A stretch of DNA of 64,000 nt from Fasciola hepatica (Eukaryota > Platyhelminthes > Trematoda > Plagiorchiida > Fasciolidae): contig CANUEZ040000020.1 of assembly GCA_948099385.1 (NCBI GenBank), positions 5,240,501 to 5,304,500 on the forward strand. The letters run 5' to 3'. Below, piece after piece: positions 11,561 through 23,445 of the stretch. The notes under the pieces were generated by a model. That model was not told where the DNA came from. It did not search any database and saw only the letters and a list, made by a program, of their open reading frames with translations. Position numbers and translations under genes: made by a program. The number at the start of each line of letters is the position of its first letter. The stretch's first letter is position 1.

Positions 11561-14500
11561 TGAGCTACTACTTTTCCCGTGGCTGTTCCGTATGCAGTTC
11601 GCTTGAAAAGTACTACGATTACCGATAACTAAGTGATCTTGTGCCACGGTAAGTTAGTGTACATTTCAGATACCGCATATTACGTGATTCCACTCCGTCC
11701 AATATTTTCTCTGATCCGCTTACGGATTGACTTACGCATACTTTCAGTGTAAAAGATAATCAAACTTTATCTGCTTTGGAATCACGAGATTGTTCGGGCG
11801 GATGGGGCTCATTTGATAATGTTTATGTTAACAGCAAGCGGCAAAAGCCGTATTTTAGGTATTACTTAAATCGGTATATTTCCCGGACGGGTTAAGGATC
11901 ATCCATATGTGCACGATCAGCGAGCGCACCAACATTCAAGAGATGAGGATATTCAAGTTATTTAAAAACGGGCATAGAACAATGGGGACCACTCGGCAAA
12001 ATACCGAGCAATGTAAGGATATGCTAAAATTGTAGAGATTTGGCGCTAAGTGCAAATGGGAAAACGGTTATGGAAGAGAAGAGCCATGGTACCCAGGCGT
12101 TTCAGGGACGAAATCTAAGGTAATGCCGTTTTTAAGGCTGTCTCTATAACGGGCAGTCGGCGACCGCCTTGAATTGACGTAGAAATAATCCAACCTGAGC
12201 TTTTGTGCTAGGAAATTACAGTTTCACTTGATGGTTATGATATTTTTCAGGTGACGATGTGTCCTCAAATTTACCTCAGCAAGATGTAAGGATTCCCACA
12301 TCACCCTGCATTAAAGTCAGCAGAGCTGAAGAACAATCTCACTGAATGGCTTCGGGGTTAGTCGAAAAAATATAAGATAATTATGTTAATAATGGTTCTT
12401 TTGGGGGACACCCGGAACACGCTTCAATGCATGGTCATGTGGCTCAAGTGAAATCAAAATAGGGGGTCATGGATACCCAACTGGACGTATGCAGCACGAA
12501 GGAGTGTTGAGGTTTCCCTGGTTGCAAGAAGAAATGCCCGGCTAAATTGAGTTTTAAGATCAGGTGGACGCATCAATCAATAACAAGTCGTATGGGTTTC
12601 GTGGTCGGGATACGTAACCAAGTACAGCAGAGATGGGAGAAGATATGCCGGAGAGCTCGGATATGATTGATATAAAGTCGCAAGTGACAGTGTGCTGAAA
12701 AAACACTTTTGAAAAAAGCGCCGACGAAAAACTGGAAAAATTATTGGTGCCAACTTATATGCACTTGTGTCAGTAGTTCTAATGACTCATGAAAAAGCAG
12801 AAATGTTATTCTGAAGGAGTTGCAAGGTATTACTCGGGCAGAGGAAGTGCACGTATGAAACAGAAAGTCCGATTCATCGCAACTTAAGCACTGCGTATCC
12901 AGCGAGAGGTTGCAGTGGAATGGCCCATAAAAAGGTATGGGATGGGTGCCCAGTCATGGAAAATTTTGTGGAGCAGTGATCAAAGTTGACAGATGAGACA
13001 AACAGGATTCGAGTGAGGGGGTCTTTTGGGTTATCACAAATATTATTGGTATATTCCGTGCGAGCTCGAAGCAAGCTGCAACGCCTGTACAAGTGGCACA
13101 ACTTATTACAGAATCAGAGTTTAGAACAGAGTAAAACAAGTACACACGAAGGATGATAGGGAAACTATGGAATAGACCAAAGTGACAATAGCGCCGGCCA
13201 AGTTGAGAACTCATGGTCGGGTGATCGGTTCGACTATCTTTCAGTGAAGTCGGCTGGAAGTCTGGGGTAATTGCGAAAATGGCACAGGAAATGATAACAG
13301 CTGTTGGAAATTCAAACATATCCAAGGAGCACACTCTTGAGTTTGTGGAAAGAGGAATTTATCATGTGGAGTATAAAGAGTTGCTTGCAGGCTGCAGAAC
13401 ATGGAAGATGTATAGATAGAAAGCTCAATAATGTACCACAGAAAAGCCTTCATCGAACTGTTCATTTAAAGAGGTATGTCAGGAGGTATCAACATGGAAA
13501 TGTCGCAGTCCGCAGAGGTGGTGGATGGATACTAGTCAGGTCAAATATACAGCAAACAACTGAAGCACCTCGACGGAGAGACTACTGGAGTGATGGTGTT
13601 GGAAAACGGCTGGAGGAAAACAGGTAAGCATAAAGCAATTTGGTAACTTCACACAGGGTTGGGCGAGAAATGCCAAATCGTAAATTGGAGACAAATCAAT
13701 ATGGACTGCCTGGCTGCAGCGATTAGAGCTGTTAGGTTTTGCAAGAGAGGTGGTAGGTTAGTTGAGAGTTGGGTGTTTATCATTGAATAAAATCTGTGTA
13801 GTGTGTACCGTGTGAAAACGACGGACGAAAAAAGCAGCCTAACGTGTTCTGCGGAAAGCAGCGTGGATTAACCGCAGTAGAACAGAAACATCAGCCGGCG
13901 GCGATTGTGTTAGACTTTGGGGACCGGACAAACATTCAGGTTCGGTAACATAGCACACGAATGGCACATTTGGAAAGGAGGAGAAAATGCCAGATTGAGG
14001 GTGTAAGGAAGATGATAGTATAGTAGGTGGGCGGTAAATGTAGCACTTCCAATGACCATTTCGCCAGGTGCGACGTATGACAGTGACGGAGCGGTGAAGC
14101 TGTATGATAAATATAACGGAGACGTTCAAACGTGGAGAAAACGTGGTAATTTGCAAAACCGGAACACTTCGGTGGAACAGCATTATGGAAGCATTTGGTT
14201 GGGCTGCTAAAGAGTGGAGATAACCACTATTCACCTCACTGACAACTGTAGGACTACTGGAAGATATTTAAGCTGATGACATCGTTTGGTTAGTGGTGAG
14301 AGAACGAGCAGTGGCAGCAAACGTGCCATTGATTAAAAGCATTGGTTAGTCGTAATGTGGGGAACGAATATGGCTACGAGTGAGACAGAAGGCTAGACAG
14401 AGGCGCAACTCAAGGAAGGTAGGCTGTGAAGTAGCGGCCGAGATCAGTGAGCGTTCACATAAGCAGCGGCTGGGTGCAGAGGCAAACACAGATAATGTTT

Positions 14501-14679
14501 AGAGGCGAAAGATACTCACTGTGCAGTGCAATGATAGTGGTAAATTGTGCCGGACTTTGGAAAGGTGAGACATAACGTCGAAATGTAGAGCAAGCTCAAA
14601 GGTGGGCCGATGATAGCTATGTAGAAGTGTAGTAAATAACATGTTCGCAGCAGCAAATCTCACATAAAAATAGAATTAT
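11561..14679. other. No recognisable gene; purine-rich plus strand
   Basis: The plus strand is visibly rich in A and G, mainly from 12 kb on. On the minus strand there are open frames of 126 and 131 codons (13334-12954 and 14234-13839), rich in serine, leucine and histidine. They have no motif I can name. The composition mirrors that of the minus-strand LINE at 42.8-43.8 kb, so an unreadable minus-strand relic is plausible. Confidence 0.45.
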
Positions 14680-14870
14680 ACAACCCACAAGCAATGTTAG
14701 TGGATTGCATTAACCGTGCGCCGTACACCCAAACTAAAAACGGTTTCTGGATGCAAAAGGCGCGATCCGCCAATCTAGAAGGGCCACAGATCGTTGCAGA
14801 CATCCTGCACGCTCGATGTGCGCCGGTCAAAGCGGTAGATCTGACCTTGTTCCACACCGTTGGGACCAGA
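14680..14870 (+). repeat. Dispersed repeat R1, copy 2
   Basis: This copy is in the same orientation as 3150-3330. It shares 'accgtgcgc', 'acaccca', 'tttctgga', 'gcgatccgcc', 'gttgcagacatcctgcacgc' and 'gatgtgcgccggtcaaagcgg'. Similarity fades after about 14850. It differs from copy 1 at many positions, so both are old. Confidence 0.85.
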
Positions 14871-16881
14871 ATAGGTTGTGTAATTGCAGTGCGGTTCAGT
14901 AATCCAGATTCTGGCGAACGGATTGCGAGAATCCTAGGGAAGGCGACCAAGTGATGGAAGAACGTCAATTCGTGTAAAAGCCTCAGTTGTTCTATCCGGC
15001 GAGAGAAGTCCTAAGTTATTATTCACGGAATGAAGCAGGCGATAATCGTCCTCAAGGGCTAGGCTCTGGAGGCATAGTTAGAAAGACTGCAGCCTGGCGG
15101 TTCTGCCAGCTGTGGACTGAGGGAAAGGCACAGAACTATGCCATCATGCCGGGAAATTAGCAGTAACAGAAACGAGCTATGGTACCTAAAAAGTTCTACT
15201 TTTTGGGATTAAACAAAAAATTGAATAAAATAGAACATTCTCGGTGAGAGACTAACATGGCGCTTAGTTTGGAACCACCAATGAGACAAAGAGGTGAGAA
15301 TAAGCTACAGGCGGGGCGAATACTTATGTGTAATAGGCTGGATGGTGGATGGAAACCCACATGAACTTTGGCGGCTTTTTAATTTGAATGAGGTTTGCCA
15401 TCTCGTGCCGTGAAATCGGGTGTCAAAAAGTAAATACTTTGAGCGCGAATAAGGCTGATATGTCGAGGGCAAAATACGATATGCTTTACCACGTATCTTT
15501 TAGCATTGGCACCATTCTGCCACTTGATAGCGGATCATGAAAAAAATCTTGCCAACTACGATAAAAACAGACGGAATGAATCGACGAATCAACAGAGTAA
15601 CAGTGACCAACAGGCGGTCTGGGCCAGGAAAGGTGAAAGTAAGAAGTTGACGAACAGACGCACAGAATGTGTTGTTGACAATCTTGAGGTACGTGCTTGA
15701 CTGCTTCTGTCCATTTGCTACAATATGGAATGAAACCACATGCTTCTCAGGGTCCATCAGTGAACACCGTCTGTTGGACAAAACGTTTTGGGTTGCTCGT
15801 TAGCACCCGAGGCCAAGTTCGAAGGTTCGAGTAATAGACATGTGGGGGTTATGATTTATAATGAGTTTTCGCGCAATTAGATGCTCATTTATTTCTCTTT
15901 TATCACTAAAAATGCTAAAGATAGTGACCTAATTTGCCGTCGGAGTTTGTTCCAAAGGGAAGAATGTTTATTGATGAAAAAATTAGACCGTGCTGCAGTC
16001 CTGGATACCGGAATCAGGGCAATAGTGTCCACTTGCCGCAAATAACGGTTGGAGGGTATTTTGACCTGGTGGGCAGAGTTGCAAGATGTACGTTTTATAT
16101 CGCCGCAAAAGACAGACAGGTTCATTCAAGACGGCCTGGCCATGGGGGCTCTATATACAATATGTCACACTTTTTATTGCATTTTAACGACTAGAAGTAC
16201 CCTAGTAACCGTTTCGCAAATCTACGTTGTACAGTCTCAGTTGGTAATCCATCAGTCTACAGCATGTTAGAAATGACGGCAATACAATACGCAAAAAAGT
16301 GCTCTAAAATGAGTCATAAAAATGCTAAGTCTGCTGTCCGTAAGACCGGAGGTTCTAATGGTCAGATCAACTGACCATCTAGCTTAGGCAACCTGCACTA
16401 CTGAACTTTCGGGGAAATATAATGCACGATGTATTATAAATGATAATGCTGTTGGTCTCATTCATAATAGGTGGCAAATGTGTACGTAACTCTGCTATGT
16501 TGCACTTGGTATGCGAAATTTTGACGCGAAATCCATTAGATTATTTTTATCCTGTACTGTTGCAAACGTTACCAAAGGCCCAGGTGTTTACGTGTAGAGC
16601 TTGATGTATGCCTAATCCGAACAATTCTTTTGATGGCGATACCGAAGTGCTGTGAACCCCCTTTCATTCGTAGTTTGATAGTGCACATCACTTACGTTTG
16701 CACGTTGTTGGAGTTGATACGATTGTTTTTCCTTTTATTGCAAAATGCTAAGAAGGGTCACCTGAATAGCAACAGTAGGTGCTGCGTCGAGTATTTCCTA
16801 CTCGGAAACCATAGCACTTATATAAATCACTGATCACCCTGTATCACCCTAAAGCAGCCAACCCCATCTCGTCGTATTATT
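14871..16881. other. No recognisable gene
   Basis: I recognise no protein motif. A small perfect hairpin lies at 16358-16378: an 8 bp stem of 'atggtcag' and its complement around a 5 base loop. One such hairpin is expected by chance in a window of this size, so I attach no function to it. Confidence 0.5.
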
Positions 16882-17486
16882 GTGGTACCTCGATTAATCT
16901 ACAAGATCCCCCCAAGTCCACTTTACAATACAGGCGAAAAGGGCCACCAAGTAACGCGTCAGCATGCATCGGAAGCAAACGCACCATATTCTCTTAGTAT
17001 GCCGAAACGTGTTTCCAGTCATCTGGCCGAGTGCCACCACCTCCCACCGAACCTCCGTAACGAACTTCCCTCTCCTTCGGTGATACAAATAACTAACCCC
17101 CGGTTAAATTATAATCAACGGCCTCAATTGTCAAGCTCCGTGCTTTTTCCTGATCACGGGATGGGCCAGCCCAACCAAATACAGTTATTACGTCGGTCTT
17201 GTTCGAGCGATAAATACCCGCCCCTTGAGTATCCCGTTGAACCCAGTCACCACTACTTTCTACCATCTCATTGGCCATTACGCATTACCTCAGCGTCCAA
17301 CCCCTCACCCGGTTACTTCAACCACGCCTGAAATCTCACCCTCGCAAACGACCAATTTTCTCTTGACAGCAACCCACTCCCAACCCAGCTTTACCTGCTT
17401 ACCAACAACCCCTCCTTCGCACTGCCGGCTCCCCGCTCCTAACTCCTGTTTAGACTTCATCGCCACTATGCACGACAACTCTGACG
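16882..17486 (+). other. C-rich leader in front of the CR1-type element
   Basis: A 149-codon plus-strand frame (16882-17331) and an overlapping one (17225-17500) are rich in proline, serine, threonine and histidine. They run directly into the endonuclease of the CR1-type element. They may be the remains of its 5' region or first open frame, but no nucleic-acid-binding motif is visible, so I do not name a product. The pyrimidine-rich composition continues through the element. Confidence 0.35.
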
Positions 17487-17579
17487 TTGTGCCTATTTAA
17501 CGATGTTCATCATCATGGTAGTGTTGGCCGCCGTCACCCGCCGATGGGTGTTCATACTCCACACCATGACGATACAGCC

Positions 17580-18262
17580 ACATTTACCTTGCTCCTCAAT
17601 ACCACTCGCTCATTACTAAATAAAATCTATACTCTCCATAACATAATACTATCATCCGACTTCGACACCTTTGTCATAACCGAAACCTGGCTGAATGACT
17701 CAGTCCCATCAGGCCTAATTTCTATTGCTGGTTACCAAACCTCCGTAAAAAGTCGCCGCCTTCGTGGAGGAGGCTGCCTATCACACATTGAAACAGCTTG
17801 CTTACCGTTCAACTCTCTGATCTAACACTGGACGCAATCCAGGACTCAATAGGGGTAACGGTTCCTCTGGCCAACTCTCCAATCATTATTGGCTGCCTTT
17901 ATCTACTACCCAACTCAAACATCACGGACCTCGCCCAAGTAGTCAACGCTTCTGACCACTTTGCACCATTACCCTCTTCGTCAAAACTCACTGCTGGCGA
18001 GTTTAATGCACCTGACATCTACTGGGACACCACGTCACCACCCCAATACTTCACGAACTTTGTTTCGACCATACGCGCAGGGCGCTGGGTCCAGCAAGTA
18101 ATGACACCACCCGGAGGAAACGGCATATTTGACCTGGTATTTAGCATTGGCCTACCGGTTGTGATAAATATCGCCCTTAATCTCTTCTCAGGCAGTGACC
18201 GTAGGATGGTATCTTGCAGATTCACAGCCAAACCCATAGACCCCATATATAGCCCACCTTAA
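17580..18262 (+). pseudogene. CR1 apurinic-type endonuclease, broken
   Basis: This domain nicks target DNA to prime reverse transcription. A first frame reads LLNTTRSLLNKI and VITETWLND, matching the conserved N/R and E-T-W motifs. A second frame (from 17798) reads IIIGCLYLLPNSNITDLAQ, then GEFNAPDIYWD and GSDRRMVSC. The family motif GDFN reads GEFN at 17996-18007, and the usual SDH reads SDR at 18194-18202, so an active-site aspartate and the histidine have both changed. A frameshift separates the two frames near 17.8 kb. The enzyme is not functional as written. Confidence 0.92.
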
Positions 18263-18659
18263 CAGCCCCTACACACGATCTACTGGAAAAGCCTCGAAAT
18301 CATGCTTCGCTCCCTAAACTGGGATGACTTCTTCCTGCAGCACGGCCCACAGCTTACTACCGACGTAATCCAGGATAAGCTATCTAGTTGCGTGTCATCA
18401 ATCACAACCATTGGGAGCAACCACTCCCAAGCCCGCAGCTCTTCCCAAACAAGGCTGAAAAATAAACATGCAAACTTCAGATCTATAATAAAACCAGAGA
18501 CGTCTCCATGATATGGCAACTTCACTCTATCTCTCTGTAACCATCAGTCGTCGGACTATTGAACTGCTGAGAAAGAAGCAGCTTTGGACCTCGAGTTCCA
18601 TTGACAGGTCTTGCCGATGGTCCCGGCTGTTGAAGAGCAGAATTCAGAGAGTGTTTTAG

Positions 18660-19640
18660 GGATATCCTATTTGTTTTGGGAAACAACACCCAAATTAAAT
18701 CTGCAGCCGAAGTCGCCGAAGCGCTCAATACCTTCTTTTCAGAATCCATGGCTGTTGACGCCACTTCAAATACGACACCCATAACCCTCATCACCGAGCA
18801 GGTTCTCTCTGACATTGAATTCAGCTTCAACGAAGTGGCTCACATACTGCTGTGTGTTAGACCCTCCTCCCGCCCTGGCCATGACGGCATCTCCTTAGCG
18901 TTCTTTTATCTCGGTGGAACTGAAGTCGCTGTTATCTTTATGAATCTCTATAACTTATCCCTTAAAAGTGGCTTTTTTCCATCCCGGTGGAAAACATCAA
19001 CCATTACCCCTATCCACGAAAAAGGTTCAGTGCATGATCCTTCAAGTTATCGTCCCATTACCCTTCCCGTTTAGCTTCCAGAATAATGGAGCGTTTGATT
19101 AAACAGCCGATGTCAGATTTCCTCCTTTCCTATAACCTCATTCACAGCGGTCAACATGGCTTCCTAAAATCACGGTCCCATACCACATGCCAGTTTGATT
19201 TCTTCAACCTACTGACCAAGGCGGCTGACGACGGCAAATCTATGGTTATCATCTACCCTGATGTGACTAAGGCATTTGACCAAATTCCCCACTCCCGGTT
19301 GTTGTTGTTAACATAACTCCGATCCTACGGTATCCATGACCCACTCATATCATGGATCACTTCTTACATGTCGGACCAAACCCAGATTGCATATGCTAAT
19401 GGTCACATTTCGCAACCGGTGCCTGTCACTAGTGGAGTCATACAAGGAGAAGTACTTGGTCCGCTATTTTTCCTACTCTATAATGACAACATTTTTTGGT
19501 CGTGTAGCTCGGCACTCTTTACCTTTTCGCCGGAGACATCAAAATTGTTTGAGTTTCGCCGTCAAGATTTGTGTACGGAGCCCTATGACATAGATAATGA
19601 TTTTAGGATACTTGATCGGTGGTGCGCTTCATAGCTGGTG
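18660..19640 (+). pseudogene. CR1 reverse transcriptase, broken
   Basis: A frame from 18676 reads SSRPGHDGI, FFPSRWKTSTITPIHEKG and DPSSYRPITLPV, the blocks before the palm. The next frame (19086-19316) reads LIHSGQHGFLKSRSHTTCQ and YPDVTKAFDQIPHSRLL, which is motif A with its aspartate kept. Then come ISWITSYMSDQTQ and VTSGVIQGEVLGP (motif B region). The YADD/FADD box reads FAGD at 19526-19537, so one of the two catalytic aspartates is glycine. Stops and frameshifts separate the blocks. Confidence 0.93.
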
Positions 19641-20480
19641 TGCTTCTCGACATCTGAAAGCTTCTGCACAACCCATGGATGTCAAGTCACTCCCGAAACC
19701 CTGTCACTGAACCAAGTACTCATCGCCTCGAGCTCATCGGTGAAGGATCTTGGGCTTTGATACACTAACAGTCCACAACTCTCGGAAACTGTCTCGTCCA
19801 AGACGGCCAGGGCCAGACAGATAATAGGCCTAGTTCTCAGGCCATCCAAAATGAAACATAGTATTCTCCTTATATACCAATCCCGCGCCAGACCCCACCC
19901 CGAAAACTGCCCTATAATCTTCTCTGGAACGTCCAAATCGGATAGGATACGCCATGGGGAAGTGCAGCGTATATTCACCACGAAGCTAATCAGATACTCT
20001 TCTCCACTGGGCTATAAAGGGCGATGCACCCTACTAAAACTTGACCCCGTATGGCTTAGACATTTGAGGCCTAACTTGTTTTCTATATGGACTTTTTAAT
20101 CGCTATGCGCCCGCATCTATCAACTCTATACAGATTTCCCCACCTCCATCTTACTCTCTGCGCCACATAGATCTCAGTCCGACCAGTCCACAGTCAAGGG
20201 TGGCAATAAGATCCAAATTATTTCTAAATAAATATTCAAAGCTTTGGAATAATCTACCCCTGACTATCCGCAAATGTGCCTCAAAGCCCAGTCTACCCAT
20301 GTCTTAAAATCAAAACTTACCATTGGTCGTCTGTTGTCTTTGACTAACATCAGCATATCTGAGGATCGAGCCTTTGAATAAGGCATCGAACTTCAGAACC
20401 CTAGCTCTCATCTCCCCTCTCGCTCTCTGCTATCCGTCGGGCTGGCCTTCGAAAATGAGGTTCCACCACAAAGATTATAG
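19641..20480 (+). pseudogene. CR1 post-palm C-terminal region
   Basis: A frame at 19851-20099 reads CPIIFSGTSKSDRIR, GEVQRIFTTKLI, SSPLGYKGRCTLLKLDPVWL and LRPNLFSIW. This corresponds to the conserved C-terminal block 'EYCP.IFS...K.D...IE.VQR.FTK.L.......Y..R...L.L..L..RR...DLI'. The sequence after 20100 continues in the same pyrimidine-rich style with no clear frame, and the element fades out near 20.5 kb. Confidence 0.85.
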
Positions 20481-22199
20481 CACCGTGTCCCGAAACTACA
20501 ATTTCCTGCCTAACGACAGATGTTAGGCTTACTATTTATTATCTTTTTTACGTATATCGCACACAACACATTGCAGTAGAATACAGTTTTCGCCGGTACA
20601 ATTATAACTAGTTAGATGCCTGCCGGTTCTCGCTACTCACCCACCTTCATCTACTGTCAACTAACCCCCATACAATCCTGCCTTATCCAATTTACTAGTC
20701 GGTCTTCACAACTACATCCAGGCATTTACTGCCTCCCTCGCTACATAGTGCTAGGGCAGCCATATAAAACAACTTTCCTTCAGCTCAAGGCTTTTGGCCA
20801 TCGATGTTTTCCTCTAGCATCAAATGGCTCAATGGTGCTGGATCCTAGGACATGAAGTTCCATCGCCTACTAATTTACTTCTTGGTTGCTCGACTCTTCT
20901 CTTATTTATTCTGGCTTCCGCTCCCCTCAGCTTTCTTGCCAGGCCACAATTTGCTTTCCCTAATCATCCCGGTCGAAAATCTCTTATTCCATACGTCCAC
21001 CTTCCAGTAGCTACCTGTTGGCCCCGATTTATTGCTTTTATATTCCCCGACATGAGGGTTAGTCTGTGTCGCCAAGATTTCTGAATCCATCACCCAACCT
21101 AGACCGCTATCCTCTCTCCGTGTGTGAAGTAACATCTACTGGCGCAGCCCACCCCATCCACATCAGAACGGTCTCTGGCAGTCTTACGCACGGTCTGATG
21201 CTGTACGAGACTGACGCATGAATGCAAGCGCCTTCATTACAAAACTCTTTTTCCTACTCCGCGTGTTTGCTTGGCCCTACCCTGCATTTCTCAGCCCATG
21301 CAAGCGAAAGCCCTGATGTCAACGGCACCTTCACCATAGCGGCGTCTGGAAGTGGGGAAAACAGTCCCCCTCAGCAGTTGCGAGAAAATGAGGTATACGC
21401 AGAAAATTACGGTCGGGCGGAGGGGCTATGGAAAATTCCTATATGGGCTCAACCACCCCTCTGTTGGAAAAAAGCAAAGAAACAAAAAATGCAAAACAAA
21501 AAAGGTTTAGTGAGATCGATTCGATCTCCAAATACCGGGCTGTGAGGGAAATGGGCAACCTCCAGTCATGGGTGTCTCCCACCAGCTCAGACCTGACCCT
21601 GCGAAAAGGGGAAACCCCACACTGCCCCTGTCCTCTTGACATGCTCTTGGTTCCTACGCACTAGGCTGGCCGGAGTGATAGCGAACTGGTCTCTCCACAC
21701 GCGCTTGTTCTCCTCTCGCTCTAATTTTCAGCCACCTCGTACCCTCCCATGCATGCCTGGCATGTGTGATGGCTTCAGCTACAAAACCACCGCGGCTCTG
21801 GACAACAAGTCGATACTTCAGACGACAAACACGTCTCATCAAAACACTGAATATATACATGCAGATGTTGATGTATATATAAATATAGACGTAAGAACGT
21901 ACCGAAAATCTCTCGTACTGTCCGCCCACTTATCCATTTTCCCCCTTTTTGTAAGGAAGCGACGTTTCTCTTGTTCTAGGATCCGACTCATTCTCCAGTT
22001 TACGGCCTGACCTAACAGCAACCTGCAGCATTAGATCTGTAGGTACCGCGCGATAGGGTTTGTCATGTATCCCCTGGATCTATCATACAAACTTGCCATT
22101 TGGGTTCTTAGTGTGTCCCGGCTGTTTCCTCACGTAGCCCACAAACTCTTTAGTGCAAATGCACCTCTACGGCTTTATTAATCCCGAAAAGTAAGACTT
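20481..22199. other. No recognisable gene; pyrimidine-rich plus strand
   Basis: Plus-strand frames of 80-124 codons (for example 21222-21545 and 21636-22010) have no motif I recognise. A short AT-rich stretch with repeated 'atatata' units lies at about 21850-21892. The composition suggests more forward-oriented LINE-like debris, but this cannot be confirmed by eye. Confidence 0.45.
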
Positions 22200-23445
22200 C
22201 CCGGTGAACGGCCGAATCGGTAATCAATAACTTCGCCTAGTAATGCAAGCCCGGTTAGCCCTCACGAACACCGAATCACAATACCAACGACTCCTCATTT
22301 CACTAAGACCATTGTGCCTCGTTTCCAGCCTCCGCACTCCTATCTGTTATTTTTGCCCACACAAACCCTCAGCTGGAACATTTCCCAGACTGAGATTCTC
22401 CCTTTTTAATTTCAAAGCCACCCGGTCGTCGCTTTGCATGGCTGTAATATATCGCGCAGACAGCTTCTTTTTTCTCTGCCAGTCTACAACCGCACCAGGG
22501 GCCGGCTACCGCGAGTACGATCTAGCTACAGGGTTTAACCCATAATAAGTCCTGGTATAGTTGCACATGCCCCTCTGAGGCTCACTGAGGAATTCTCACT
22601 AAAAAACCCTCCCGAAGTCGAAGCCGTTTAAATCACCGTGCGAGGACTCCTTAGTAAATAGTGATCGGTCCAGAGTCGATGATGGCCACTTCCCTCCAAT
22701 GATGAAACAGCGAACACAATTCGCAGCCAGCCCTTGCCCAAAAAGCCCAAGACAGACAAAGAAAAGCCACAGGAAACTCAACAGAATAATGTATTCGTCA
22801 ATTTATCAGCATAGCCTGGCCTATTGCAAAGGTTTTCACCCTTGTCTTACCTTATTTTTTTCCTCGTTGACAAGACACTCCGAGTGCTAATCATTCATTG
22901 CTGGAACTTCATTCATCTTCCACCAGCTGCGAATAGCCGACACCAGATGACATACAGCACTTCTCATGGAAATTGTCTCACCTTTTCGGGGGTACTATTC
23001 CATTCCATATTCACAAATCTTTGAAAATTAGTATTCTTCTGCAAACCTTCATGAAATTCTTCCCTGCCTTCTTTGCCTAAACAACATTTATCTTTTTAAG
23101 TGGAAATGCGTATGCTTTACTGACCATTTTATTTCATCACCTTTGTGAATATCGCATTTCCTGCGTCCTTAGCTAATGCCCGTCTGAGCATTCCTATATC
23201 CGGTCGATTCATTACTATGGCCAAGGTTTACTCGGAATTAATTCTTACTCAATGCGTATTCTCTTGTCACTTTGCTCCATTTAAACTCTCCCCGGCCTCA
23301 GTCTATTGGTGCTGTGGTGTGCCAACCCCTCCTTGAAATTTGTGAATTTTCCCTCTCATTCTTCAGTACTGTAGACCCTGGTCATGATTACATGGGTGCT
23401 TCTCGACCGTAGTCCAGAAATATACCACTATTATTATTATTATTA
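22200..23445 (+). other. Probable LINE 3' end with (ATT)n tail
   Basis: No protein is readable in 22200-23400. The block ends in 'gtagaccctggtcatgatta', then 'ccagaaatataccact' and (ATT)5 at 23430-23445. A C/T-rich tract ending in a short ATT microsatellite is a common 3' terminus of CR1/Jockey-like elements. I infer a forward-oriented, otherwise unrecognisable insertion ending at 23445. Confidence 0.45.

Larger units (their letters stand above)
17487..20480 (+). mobile_element. CR1-type non-LTR retrotransposon, degraded
   Basis: Endonuclease, reverse transcriptase and the C-terminal region occur in the expected order on the plus strand over about 3 kb. The frame changes several times and stop codons interrupt it. 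Both enzymes have lost catalytic residues (see the domain entries). The boundaries are approximate: I see no clear 3' tail or target-site duplication. The wording of the motifs (LLNTTRSLLNKI, GVIQGEVLGP, CPIIFSGTSKSDRIR) is typical of CR1 and related elements of invertebrates. Confidence 0.92.

Noticed and set aside
15815..15835. 'gttcgaaggttcgagtaata', resembling a tRNA B box
   Set aside because: No A box at the right distance and no cloverleaf stems around it.
16358..16378. Perfect 8 bp stem with 5 base loop
   Set aside because: Expected by chance at this sequence length and not followed by a U-run or linked to any gene.
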